A stretch of 64,000 nucleotides of DNA. Source: Micrasema longulum. Lineage: Eukaryota > Arthropoda > Insecta > Trichoptera > Brachycentridae. The notes below the pieces were generated by a model. The model was not told where the DNA came from and ran no database searches. It saw only the letters and a program-made list of their open reading frames with translations. The position numbers were made by a program, and so were the translations under genes. Every line of letters starts with the position of its first letter. Position 1 is the stretch's first letter. Location of the stretch: contig JAGVSM010003668.1 in NCBI GenBank assembly GCA_022494885.1, positions 1-64,000 of the forward strand, written 5' to 3'. Below are positions 25,710-37,085 of this stretch, piece after piece.

Positions 25710-27748
25710 ATGTGGAAGAGTTTGACGAAGAAAGAAAGGCTTCAAGGAATGTTAAATAATATTGTTAGTAAATTTGAAGTCGGTGAACTTGGTGCAAGTG
25801 GTGAAAAACTGTTAAAAAATCAAATTAAGCTTATTTGTTTAAATATAAGCAGAAAATGGACCGAATCTGGCTGTAAACTAGATAGATTTGTTAAAAAAAA
25901 AATTTGAGTGGCTTAACGGTAGTGAAAATATTTTGATATGTGAAAACTTTCGACAAAGTCCTTCAGTAGACATGAATGAACCATCTACGTCTACTGGAAG
26001 GCCCGCAAAGGATTTTGGGGCATGCAGTGATCAGTGCAAAAGGACAAAAGTGCGTGATTTAGTGAGTACGAAGACATCTGAAGAACTTTCGTTTGCCACG
26101 CAGGTATCTATTCGAGCATCAGGAAAACGCACAGTTGCCGATCTCCTAAAGGAAATTTTGGAAGCTACTCCCAATGAAGTAGCAAAAATACGTAGGGAAC
26201 GTCAACAAGTAAACAAACAACGAGCATTGACAATTGAGGAAGCGCTAAGTTTATACGTTGACTGTAAATTATCTTCGCATTCCTACAAAGTTATGCGTAA
26301 AAATGCCATAAAAGCCGGCCACAACATATATCCGGCATTTAATAGTTTAAGAAAAGCAAAAGAAGCATGTTGCCCGAGCGAGGAATTTGTTAAAATAACG
26401 GAAACTAGTGCAGAAATCCAGCTACAAGCTATTTTGAATCATACGGTGGAACGATTGCTAAATGTACAATCAGAAGTCTTAAAAGAAAGAGTTCCTTCAG
26501 GTTCTGTACTGACTCTTATATGCAAGTGGGGTGGAGATGGAAGCTCGGGACATAGTAATTATAAACAGAAATTTCACACAGAGCATGCAACAGATGAATT
26601 CTTATTTATTATGTCATTCGTTCCAATACAACTTAGGATTAATGATGACCCTAATATAGTAATTTGGCAAAATTTAAGCCCTTCCTTAACCTCTTATTGC
26701 CGTCCTATTAAATTTATTTTCGCCAAAGAAACTGATATTCTTACTAAGTCTGAAATCGAAAAACTTCAAGATGCAATTGAAAAACTTGAAAATTTTAATG
26801 TTAATATTGGAGGTGTAGTGTTGTCCATAAAATTTAAAATGCTTTTAACAATGGTAGATGGCAAAATTTGCAACGTTTTGGCTGAAAATAAGTCAACCAT
26901 GTCCTGTTTTATTTGTGGCGCCAAACCCAGTGAAATGAACTCTATTAGAATTAATAGAGTTTCTCGACAAGAATTTTATTTCTTTGGCTTATCTACATTA
27001 CATGCTTGGATAAAATTTTTTGAATGCTTTTTGCATATTGCTTATCGAATTCAACTCAAATGCTGGCAAGTCAAAGGAGAAGAAAATAAAATCATTTTAA
27101 ACAACAGAAAAAAAAATTACAGGAACTTTTTAAAGCTGAAATGGGATTAATTGTAGATAAGCCAAAGCCTGGATTTGGCAACTCAAATGACGGTAATACG
27201 GCAAGGCGGTTTTTCCAACATCACGAAAAGAGCGCAGAAATAACGGGTATAGATGCAGGGTTGATTAATAGATTTCACGTAATTTTATGTACATTAGCTT
27301 CAGAACATAATATAAATTTAGAAAAATTTGAACATTATGTGCGTGTGACTAAAGAGCAATATCTTAACCTTTATGGGTGGTACACAATGCCACCAACTGT
27401 TCATAAAATATTACATCATTCAGTTGATGTTATTCGATCTTGTATTGCACCGATAGGTCAGCTCTCTGAAGAAGCTCAAGAGGCGCGTAATAAAGATTGT
27501 CGACGATTCAGGCAGCTACATACCCGAAAATGCGATCGATCATCCACAAACAGAGATTTATTGACCATGTTATTAATAACATCGGATCCTTTAATAAATC
27601 GTTTTAGAGAGGTTCCGAAAAAAAAATTGGCTCACTTCCTTCTGAAGTGCTAAATTTAATTGTTTCTTTCTCTTCAGAGATAAGGACACAAAATTTGCAT
27701 CCTAATTATTCCGAAGACTCATCTGAATATGACTCAGATACGATCTAA
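25710..27748 (+). pseudogene. Transib transposase, RAG1-core-like DDE recombinase, three frame breaks
   Basis: The coding sequence lies in three frames that join at A tracts. Part 1 is 25710-25902, part 2 about 25903-27116, part 3 about 27117-27626, and a short acidic tail runs to 27748. Motifs align with Transib and the RAG1 core. The first catalytic Asp is in KWGGDGSSGHS (26536-26538). The second is in TMVDGKI (26857-26859), followed by the CFIC zinc-binding pair. HKILHH (about 27405) precedes the probable catalytic Glu in AQEARNK (27480-27482). FECFLHIAYR and FGNSNDGNTARRFF are also characteristic. The three carboxylates are all present. Breaks are a 10-A tract at 25893-25902 (one base too many) and 9-A tracts at 27108-27116 and 27618-27626 (one too few each). 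The start is uncertain; ATG 25710 is the first in frame after the last upstream stop I could place. It would bind the terminal repeats and cut and paste the element in the nucleus. Confidence 0.9.
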
Positions 27749-27977
27749 GTTTTTCTTTAGACTCTTTTGGGTTTATTTTATTTATTATTTACTATGCTAA
27801 TACTTACTCCGATTATTTATTTTTATGTAACTTCTTCTTTGGGGTACTAGTTTTTGACATAAAAAATTACTCATTTAATGTGCATATATTATTGTATTGT
27901 AGAAGTTTTAGTAAAAGTAGTAATTATTTTATCGATTTTTGTGTACTGCTTTATTGTCTTGGAAATTTGTTGATTTA

Positions 27978-28470
27978 ATGCTATTTGTACTTTTTGACCA
28001 AACGTAAATTGTTCGTTGTTAATCTGTGTATTTTAAAATGTTTTTTTGAAATTCACTAATACCAATTTTATTTAAGCGATAATATTATTTTGTCAAATTT
28101 TATGCATTTTATTTTCTTGTAAAACAGTTAATTACATGCTGTTTGTACTTTAACCTTAACCTTAATTATTCATATTAATTTGTATTTTATAATGTTTTGA
28201 CTCTAAAATTTACTAATATCCATTTAAAGGAAATAATATTCTTTTGTCAATTTTTGCATATTTTATTTTCTTTGAACTCTGTTCATTGTATACTATTTGT
28301 ACTTTCTTGTTAGTGCCTAAGTTATTCCTATTAATGTGTTTTTTATTAGCATGCCATTTACTTTTTCATTGAATTATATAAATATTAAAATTACAGTATA
28401 TTTACTTTGCTGAATTTTGTACTTTGTTTTCTCTCGTATGTTGATTTTATTTTGTATTCTGATTGCACTT
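27978..28470 (+). repeat. Diverged tandem repeats in the Transib 3' region
   Basis: CTATTTGTACTTT-like starts recur at 27981, 28139, 28293 and, weakly, 28459 (spacing about 154-166 bp). They are followed by similar AT-rich blocks with AAATTTACTAATA, ATAATATT.TTTTGTCAA and TTTTATTTTCTT. Confidence 0.6.
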
Positions 28471-28560
28471 TCCCTTTATGACGCTCTTTTTATATTTCTC
28501 TAAATACATCTATTTGAAAATCACTTAAAACAAATGTTTTATTTAAAGACCTTTAAGTTT

Positions 28561-28887
28561 TATCATCATCATACCATATCCGCTCCCTATGTGGAGCATA
28601 TGGATTCCATAATCTGCCTCCGGCCAAGCGATCGACCTCCCGTACATCCTCCCAAGTCAAGTCCACATACCGCAACTCTGACGCAAACTGTCGACAAATT
28701 GTCAACAGTAGACGACCAGGACGCCGAGAACCTGATGCCTTGTAACATAGACAAGCATGGTTAAAGCTCTCGGAAGGCATACGTAGTATATGGCCTTGCC
28801 AGCCAAAACGCCTTCGCTGGATGACAGTAGATACCAAGGGTTGCTGTGTCCGTTGCCTCACTTCTGTATTCCTTACAATGTCAAACT
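28561..28887 (-). mobile_element. LINE family D tail inserted into Transib
   Basis: The minus strand reads the end of a non-LTR ORF2: FGWQGHILRMPSE, GRLLLTICRQ, TWEDVREVDRLAGG and a DDD-coding (GAT)n tail. TTTAAGTTT flanks it on both sides (28552-28560 and 28888-28896), consistent with a target-site duplication. It lies wholly inside Transib and so is younger. Confidence 0.75.
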
Positions 28888-29275
28888 TTTAAGTTTATTT
28901 AAACCCTTTGAGTTTTCGTGTTTAACATAATGAAATCAGCTGTAAAATGGTTATTCTGACAAAACAAGTGAAGGCAGATTAGTTCTCTCGGGTGAAATCT
29001 TTATTTTATGCCTAAGTATCTAATATCATTTTCAATGATTTATTTTATAGGTTGACCGATTTATCAGTCAATAGAATTAAAGTAAAAATTTCAATTATTT
29101 ATGATCATTAAATACATTATTGTATGCAGATATCAATTTTCAGAAAATTTATTTCGTTTATTAAATAACAAAATGTGACATATTTTTTATAAAACGAATT
29201 ATTATTACATATTTAGTAAAAAAAACCTCTTTTTAGGATTAGGTGAATCGCATACGTGAGTTAAAAGTACATTCA

Positions 29276-29315
29276 GAATTTTTAGTTTCTAGCTTGTATG
29301 AAACGAAACACTGTG
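29276..29315 (-). repeat. Transib right terminal inverted repeat
   Basis: Read inward from 29315: CACAGTG, spacer containing CATACAAGCTA, then CTAAAAATT in the nonamer-like position. Confidence 0.85.
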
Positions 29316-29345
29316 CGGCGTGATGATTTGTTCGTCTGTTTGTAT
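29316..29345 (+). mobile_element. LINE family A 3' tail, right part
   Basis: CGGCGTGATGATTTGTTCG completes the family A 3' end split by Transib. The CGGCG is the duplicated target site. Confidence 0.8.
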
Positions 29346-30149
29346 GAAGAAGGCGAGTCTTCATTACGGGAAATAAAAATATATCGAGTATAAGAACTTC
29401 AAAGATATGAACCAAAATCGACGAGAAAAAAATACGGTGCGCTACTTAAGTTGGTCTCTATATCGTCACTAGAGCGACATCTATGTTTGAGTAAATGATA
29501 TTACGAACCGTTTTTTATTTCAAAATATTTATTCGCGATAAATTAAAGCGATAATTCCTCCAATATATTCTCGTTTAAGGCAAATTATAATGAAGCAAAC
29601 ATCATAATATAACATGCCGTACAAAATATAATAACTTTGCATAAAAATATTTTTGCGGAGTGGAATCCAGAACTGGTTTCTTAGTGGACTTGGAACTAGG
29701 TGGTAGTCGGATATTGGAATTCGATCGGAATTTTTTTTGCAATATTTTACGATCTTTTGTATTCACTCTAGAATCCGCCATTAGAAATGCCACCAACAAC
29801 GTCAAATTACAGTACTATAATCCTAAAAACAATTTTTAAAAATTACATACTTTGAAAAGTAGGTACTGTATTTATTTTATCTTGTTTTAAAAGAAACGAA
29901 TCTGGGATTGCTCCGTGTAAATCTTTCACGCTTTTTTGGCATTGTACTCGTATTTATTAATATGTAGAAAACTACGATTGGCTTAAAATTTTGGTTTCTT
30001 AAAATTTTCTTAAAATAAATCAATAAAATTTTAATAAAAACATTCAACCGGAGAGGCCTCCTCCCATCGACCAGTGTTTAAAAGACGAATATTAATAATT
30101 ATACATAACCACCTTATACTTTAATTTACATATTACCTACTGAACAAAC

Positions 30150-30420
30150 AAATCAACCATCCCCCTATTTCCCCGTAGGGGTAGGCAAAGAGGATAGAAC
30201 GCCACTTAAATATGTTGCATACAAACCTAGCTTACTTTATATCGATACATCTTCTTGTGCACGCACGACGTTTATTTCGACTTTTGACATGTCCATTTTC
30301 AAGTATATTTTTGAATTTGATCATGCCATGTCTTTCTCAATATTCCTCGTTTTCTGTATCCATCAACATTTGCACCGTAAATCCTTTTAGCCGTTCTTTC
30401 GCTGTCCATTAGGTTGGGCC
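30150..30420 (-). pseudogene. LINE family A 3' fragment (copy A4)
   Basis: The minus strand has CCCTACGGGGAAATAGGGGG at its end and, upstream, matches to CAAAAGTCGAAATAAACG, GACATGGCATGATC and GACAGCGAAAGAACGG of the family. It covers only the last part of ORF2 and is frame-shifted. Confidence 0.75.
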
Positions 30421-30829
30421 TTTTCTTTCCTTTTTTTTTTAAAGGGCGCAGCGATAAAAAAGTGCTAAACGGTCTCAAAATGACATGCGTGAAATTTAAA
30501 TAGATTATGATAAGTCTAAATGCCTCCGGATATATATTAATGTTTCGAATTTATTTTCTTTTCGAGGTAAGCTTAAGTTTGGGTTTTAACGAAGCTAAAG
30601 TTGACATTTCATCCTTCAAGTGTAGGAACATTAATGAACGCATTTGTCTTAGACACAAAAAGTTACCTGTCAAAGAAAAAACTTATCGGCCAACGAACCA
30701 CTAGAAGAATGGTGATTGGAACCGGAAATATGGTTACGACCAATAAAATAACCAACATTTAAAAAAGAATATGCTAAGGCGTTTGTTTATCACAGATTCG
30801 GCCGCAAGAAGAACGCACAAAGAAACTTA

Positions 30830-32190
30830 AAACGTGTTGACTTCATCTGAATTTAGTCAATCGGACATGAACAGTAACGGTGTGGTTCCAACCTCAATCA
30901 AAAGCTTGAACATCGACGGCTCATGTTTGAGCCAACCGCTACAAACAGTAGGTACAGTAGATTTTGCTTTATTATTCAAAACATTTGACAGATACGGCGT
31001 GTCGGACAGGGCTGAGGCATCTACTGAATCAGCAGTTCTTCATACTTTCACTTTTGAAATTATTGATAAAAATAAACTTTCCTAGAAACGCAAAAAAAGA
31101 CAGTAATTGGCAACAGAAGACAAAGTCCTGTAAATACCTGCTTTGTACTTCGACGGGACAGGAACGTTAGACAGCATTATTGAAGAGCATATTTTATTGA
31201 CAATTGAACCAGAGTCGAAGTTTTTGGATTATTTTGATCCAGCTTTGGCACATCTAAAGGAATTACCTATTTTTTCTTGGAATCAGAAATATCTGTAAAG
31301 TCTTATGCTGGCAGTTGTGGGTGATGAAACAAATGTGAACGATGGTAAATTTAGAGGTGTCATAGGACTGCTTTAAGGAGAAAAGATAAACCGTTACAGT
31401 GGATTATCAACCAACTGCATATGAATGAATTAACCTTTTGACACTTCCTGAATTTCCTGCTCAAGATATTGAGACCATTAAATTTGTACTGAATAGTCAG
31501 TCGTAGCGTTTCAAGAGTCATATAGGGTGAGTTAACTTGTGTTAATCGAATTATACGTTTGTACGCTTCGATGAAATCTTCTTCTGAAAACTTAGTAATT
31601 CTCGCAACATGTATTTATGCTCCAAAAGATATAGTTTTCTACTAAATTCACCCTTCTGGTAAAGATAGAGCACAGCGCCGTTTCGAACTTATCGCTGCAA
31701 CTAGATATTTGCCCACAGAAGTTAAATCCAAAAAAATAAGGTATTTTCAAGAAAATTACTTCACACACATGAAAATGTATTACTCGCAATGTTGACTGAC
31801 TCTGGGCCGCACATTCGTAAACTGGCGCTCTTCTAACTTTCAAAGACTGCAGCTTTTAAGAAAATATACTCTGACTGTTCCAACTTCCTACCGTAAAATC
31901 GTATGCACCATCTTATATTGATATTATTGACTGGCGGGAAAATATTACTGAACCACTGTAATTTAAATCAGCACCTGACAAAGACATCCAACTGTTTGTC
32001 ACCCAAAAAGAAGGAGAACTTACTGTCTTCACGACGCCTGCCGCCTGCCATGTCCCACTCGAGCAGTTGAAAGGGCAGTAAAGAATAACGAAAGTTTTTA
32101 TCATATTGAGCAAAAAATCTAAGAGAGAAAGTTTTATAAAAAAAACCAGATAGTCTCGAATTGCCGTACCGAAATTCAACAGCAAGGAGG
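30830..32190 (+). pseudogene. Decayed transposon-associated open frame, family unresolved
   Basis: Conceptual translation gives scattered coding-like segments interrupted by stops and frameshifts: SESKFLDYFDPALAHLKELP-like near 31205, LTDSGPHIRKLAL near 31795, and YIDIIDWRENITEP then DKDIQLFVTQKEGE near 31915-32010. The last part resembles the IDW...TEPP end of an uncharacterised multicopy arthropod protein often found with transposons. That resemblance is from memory and weak. No intact domain or catalytic motif can be named. Confidence 0.35.
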
Positions 32191-32344
32191 ATTTTCGCGC
32201 TATTAAATATTATCAAAATAGTTGGTTGTAATATATGTTATAATACTTAAATGTTATTTTAATAAACTTTTTATTGCAATAAATCAACGTTAAGCAGACA
32301 ATCTCAATTCAAATTATAAACGCACCTTTTTTAAAACTTTGGTG

Positions 32345-33021
32345 CATAGAATTAAGAATAGTCCAGAAACCGTGTACGCACATCAAACAGAAGGCGACTA
32401 AACTACTCATAAGTGAGTAGGTTTGCGTTTTGACCCATTAGTTTCTTTGTAGACGTCGCTCAGTACGCAACTCCTGATTTGAATTCAACTATGCCGTGTT
32501 GTGTCCTTTTAAAGTGTAAAAATACTGCTAGGATCTTAAAGAAACAGGATGGTATCACATTTCATGTGTAATTAACAAACGAATGTTTAAGTAGCAAATG
32601 CATTACATAAAAATTTAATTATTTTTCTATCTGTCAGATTGTCGAAGAAACAAAATGGAAATTTCGTTAGTGTTGCCAGGGTAGTAATTTTTTTTACCCT
32701 ACTTTGCTCATCTAATATGAGAAATAATGAAAATTGGCCCTCGGATTGAACAACTCTGTGGTGGAAATATGACCGACATCATCTTCAAAACATCAAATAT
32801 TATTTCAAATAAAATTTGTTTTCCATTTTAAGTTTAAAGTTCATTAATTCAATTACTCTTACATTTGTGTTATAATTATATTTTTTCCCATCGTGCAACA
32901 TTACGCGGCGACATCATGAATGCGCGCGGCGAAAGTGGGGCATAGTGGGGGAATTATTGGACACAGTCCTATGTATTCAAATATGATTCTACACTCCTTC
33001 TTGACTATTCTCAATTCTATG
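32345..33021 (+). mobile_element. P-superfamily-like non-autonomous element with THAP-like start
   Basis: The ends are inverted: CATAGAATTAAGAATAGTCC on the left, and the complement of CATAGAATTGAGAATAGTC at the right. An 8-bp direct repeat CTTTGGTG flanks it exactly (32337-32344 and 33022-33029). An 8-bp duplication is characteristic of P elements. An ATG at 32491 opens MPCCVLLKCKN...GITFH, resembling the start of a THAP zinc finger (C-x4-C ... ITFH), then a stop. THAP domains are the DNA-binding domains of P-element transposases. The rest is non-coding, so it is a deletion derivative. Confidence 0.75.
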
Positions 33022-33029
33022 CTTTGGTG

Positions 33030-35380
33030 TAACAACTAATCAAAAAGACTTTTCTTTTTTTTTTAACATCCGCAGGCAGAAGATGGTATCTGATAATCAA
33101 ATTTTATATGTGATCTAAAATAATCATCATCCAAAAAATTACCCATACAACTATGGCCCACCCAGCCTACTGACCATTAGCTTTACACGACCAAACCAAA
33201 GCAGTACTCTTTTCTTGATTCTGTCGATAGTGCTGGGTATTTTTTTTATAATTTATTTTGAAGTGTTACAAAGTGAATGCCGATTAGTAAATAAATATTT
33301 ACATATTTCATAGCTATTCAAGTTAAGTAACTGAGAAAATTGGTAGGAAGTTGTGGCGGGAGGATTTCGATACATTATGGTTTCATCGTTACTGATACCT
33401 ATAAAATTATATTTTTGAAGTTTTTTTTTTAATTCGGCTTCATTTATAAAACGTACTTCTGATCAAATAAAAACACTCCATATTGTTGTAATTAATGTTT
33501 TGGAACACAAATGTATGCAATATGAATTATTTTAGAGAATATGTATTTTTTTGTTACTAACAAAAACTGAGAAAGCAAAAAGTATTCACAAGCATGAAAT
33601 ATTGAAATTATAATACTAGAGACTAGCGACATCTTCAGTTAGCACAGAAATATAAGAAAAACGCTACACAACAAACTATTGTTAAATGAATAGCTTCCCA
33701 TTTTTATCCTGCCATCTAGCGACAAACCAAAGAAAACGTTCCATAGAAGATTTTGTAAATGTTATAGGTTCCTCATCTTGCCTACCGACAAAAAGTAAAA
33801 ACTATACGGCGATAAGCTAACGCCACCTAGCGGCACGTACTTGCAGTTTCTTTAACGTTTTAGCGGGGATCACAACCTAAAACTTTAATCGCCCACCTTA
33901 TAGAAAATGGTACCTATAAGTCTCAGGTACATTATGTTTTACTAAAACTATATTATAAAAACAAACCTTTAAATAAATGTGTGACTTACAAAATCCACAG
34001 AGTGATGAAGCTTAATTTATATCCAAAGTAAAGTTAATCCAAAATTCCAGAACATTCTTGGCACATTTTAATTTCACTTCACAATAAAACATTTTTCATA
34101 GACACAAACATTTTTAAAATTACGTACTACTTAGAGCATAGCACATATTCAAATTACTTTCACATAACTTAAAGGAACTAAAATGTATTCCTCGGGTAGT
34201 TCTAATATTTCACATATATTTTTGTTTTTGTAACTTTCTATATCACATCATGATAAAAACATAACCACTTTATTTTTAAACAAAGCTAAAATTACGTATT
34301 GTTTTGCTTGTAACGTATACATTAATCATAAGTCTACCTTACAATTAATTATGATCAAATTAAAATTAATAAATTATTTTGTTACGATTTTTATTATTAT
34401 TTGTTGAAGATAGTAGTAGTTTAGTTATTTTTGTGTAGATTATCAAACGCAAAAAAAGAGAGTTATCCTCAATTTACTCACTAGTTGAATATTTAAAAAA
34501 CACTAAGAACAAAAAGTGAACTTTTAAGAGAGCACGTGCCCGTCCTTCACACTTCACCTTAATAATTAACCAAAAAGAGTTAACAGTACAATTATTTCAA
34601 AGAGAGTTGTAACTGGGATATTTAGGTATATATTTAATATTTTATAATGTAGAATACGTATGAATTAATAAGTATACCTGAAACTTCAAACTTTTGTAAT
34701 ACAACGACCACCGGAAAAACAGCACAAAGAAACATATGATCGATTAAATTTATACAACACCGCGCATGTGTTCACGCATCTTGTGTTGCTAGCGTCAAAA
34801 ATAAATTTACCCATGTTATCTTTTTGTGTGTATAAGAACTGTACTTTAAAAATAATTTATTGCAAAATTTGGTTTTCAACTAATTTTACTTTCAACGCTG
34901 CATAAAACAACTTTTTAAAGCGCCCTCGAGCTCAAAAATGTAGCTTTATACGTTATTCATGGCAAATATAATACATATTTTTATTAAACAACACAGATGT
35001 CATTGTTTCCAATAATTACAAATGTGGAGACAGAGAAACAAATAAGTTATTTCCAAAATTATTTAAAAAGAAAAAGAGGTTATAATGAAATATGATGTAC
35101 GGTGAGATTGTTTGGCACGGTAGAAATAGAAATCGCACAATTATTGTAAACGTTGTCTAGCGAACAAAAATAGATGTAATCGATTTACTATAATGCATTA
35201 TTTTCATATTTAAAAAAGCTTTAAAAAAATCAAAACCAAACAAGACAATTTTTCGTCATTTTTCAATTGTACGAAAGCAAAAAAATACTTATTTATACTT
35301 AGAGTATATATACTATATTTATAGCTTTATAAGGTAAGCTTATTTTATTTGAAAACTTTTTTAATATCGTCACCAGGTTT
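33030..35380. other. Gene-free stretch
   Basis: No supported exon. CATCTAGCG-type short motifs occur near 33712-33835. A weak family B-like tail (AGCGCCCTCGAGC...ATGTAGCTTTATA) lies at about 34918-34960. Confidence 0.4.
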
Positions 35381-35384
35381 TCTT

Positions 35385-35995
35385 TATTCACTTTTATTTA
35401 TTTATTTATTATATATACGGCCTAAGCCAATTACAACAGTTACATGAAGAAACATAAATGCAAGAAACTTAACAAAAAGAACATAAAACTATTTAGCAAA
35501 GACAAACAAGGGCAAAACAATAATTGTATACAATATATTCATAAACACGAAAGACCTAAGACCTCGAGCTAAACCATGCCAATCCAACTTCATCCCACAC
35601 TGTTTAGTCGCGAAGAGATCTACGAAAAGTTGGAAGATCTATCCCAAAGAATTCCAAGTCGTGTGATGAATTGACTAATCTACACATTCTGGACATTGGA
35701 GCATAAAAACCAAAATTGCTCTTAGAAGATTTTATAAATAGCAGGTTTTGACTTCTGGTGACATGGTTTTGGGAACATGAAAAGAAATTGATTGCAACAG
35801 AGATGGGACATCACTTATGGCATTAAGTATTTTTTAAATGCATTTAAGGTCCATCTCAGTTCCACGGCTCTCCAATGAAGACAAATGAAGAGATTGCTCG
35901 ATTTTAAAATAGGAATAATTACCCCTTTGTAATCCAAGCAACCATGCCACTTTTCTTAGAAAACGGTGTTGGACAGACACGATATGGTCAATATG
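35385..35995 (-). pseudogene. Decayed CR1/jockey-like LINE fragment with A/T-rich tail
   Basis: The minus strand from about 35990 reads VSVQHRFLRKVAWLLG, LSSLESRGTEMDLKCI and SISFHVPKTMSPEV-like sequence, the region after the polymerase in several insect LINEs, with stops throughout. The tail near 35385-35460 (AATAAATAAATAAA, AACTGTTGTAATTGG) resembles tails at 41224-41400 and 57361-57530. Confidence 0.55.
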
Positions 35996-36214
35996 AGTAT
36001 ATTCTTATGAGTTTTACCTTTCAATTAGCGATTTAAAAATAGATTGTATAAATTTATTAATATTTATTTGTCGATGTGGTAGTAGAATTGGAGAAAGGTG
36101 GTGACAAAAGTAACAAAATTGATATTTTTGATGGTAACAAAATTATTTTCCGGTCAAATCATTTAATTTTTCTGCTTAATTTCTCTAGACTTGACTACTA
36201 CTACTACCACCACA

Positions 36215-36720
36215 CAATTTCCCCATAGGAGTAGGTAGAGAGAATAGACCACCACATACGTCTATCCTGGCATACATTTCTAGCTTCCTCCACATTCACA
36301 TCTTATCATAGATACCCTTCGGTTCTGTCTATTTTAGACATGACCAGACTTAAGATTTTGGTTTATCTGATCATGTCATGTCTTCCTTGGTCGTCCTCGT
36401 CTCACTTTACCGTTATTTTTTGCCATATATACTTGCTTTACCATTATTTCATCATTCATTCGTTCTACATAACCAAACTATTTCAGAGACCCTTTCTTAA
36501 TATTATCAATTAAACATGCCTCAGATTTACACTCTCAGCTGATTTCATTACTTGTAACCCTCTGTCATACTTTGATTTCCCAAACGTTTGTCCAAGAGAT
36601 CGCATTTCGACCGCGTTTACTTGGTTTTCATCCTTCCTTTGCCTGTTTCATGTTTCACTTCCATACATAAGTGTCTACGTACATCTAAGCATGACCATTT
36701 TTCAGAAACTTAAAATAACA
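36215..36720 (-). pseudogene. Diverged LINE fragment related to family A
   Basis: The minus strand ends CCTACTCCTATGGGGAAATT and carries, upstream, blocks equivalent to the RPRKTWHD, ERAKRI and YGSETW... regions of family A. It is much more diverged and full of frame breaks. Confidence 0.55.
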
Positions 36721-36789
36721 AATATACGTTAACAGAGCGATTTCTTTGCGCGCAATTCCGTTCATAATACAAGTACAGGGACAATGAAA

Positions 36790-36906
36790 TATTCTAGTGT
36801 GAAAAATCTTTTAAATAAATACTTGAATTCAACTATGTCAGGAATCGAACCCGAGACCTCTTGCATGGTAGGCAAACACGCTAATCACTACACCACGAGG
36901 CCAACA
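36790..36906 (-). mobile_element. SINE-2 copy (tRNA-derived)
   Basis: The minus strand has a tRNA-like head: GGCCTCGTGGTGTAGTGATT (A box) and GGTCTCGGGTTCGATTCC (B box). An AT-rich body ending GTATTTATTTAAAAG...CACACTAGAATATT matches the copy at 59105-59335. Confidence 0.75.
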
Positions 36907-37007
36907 TGGTAACATTTTACTATCGACACCATTTGCTCTGTTGCAATGAGGAGGTTCAGCCCTACTGGAAATTGGATAAAGAAAATAGTAATATTATATA
37001 ATTATAA

Positions 37008-37085
37008 ACTGGGTTGTGATCCCGTTGTAGTATTGTGGACTCACGGGCCAAAGGTCCGAGGTTCAAATCCCACTCTACCTTAACC
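37008..37085 (+). mobile_element. SINE-1 copy (tRNA-derived)
   Basis: GGGTTGTGATCCCGTTGTAG ... GTGGACTCACGGGCCAAAGG, then GGTTCAAATCCCACTCTACC, match the copies at 37853, 47738 (minus) and 58226. It lacks a pairing acceptor stem, so it is not a working tRNA gene. Confidence 0.7.

Larger units (their letters stand above)
25134..29315 (+). mobile_element. Complete Transib DNA transposon (RAG1-related)
   Basis: Both ends are visible. The left end starts CACAGTGTTTTGACCCATAC and the right end is the complement of CACAGTGTTTCGTTTCATAC. The first 40 bases of the two ends agree at 32 positions. CGGCG lies directly outside each end (25129-25133 and 29316-29320), the 5-bp GC-rich duplication expected for Transib. 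The element is 4,182 bp. It carries the transposase pseudogene (25710-27748), an AT-rich 3' region with diverged tandem repeats, and a later LINE tail (28561-28887). CACAGTG is identical to the vertebrate RSS heptamer, and Transib is the established relative of RAG1. Confidence 0.92.

Noticed and set aside
29602..29773. Minus-strand open frame starting MADSRVNTKDRKIL as a possible small host gene or first exon.
   Set aside because: It is short, has no recognisable domain, and I found no convincing splice donor or partner exon. RNA evidence would be needed to revive it.
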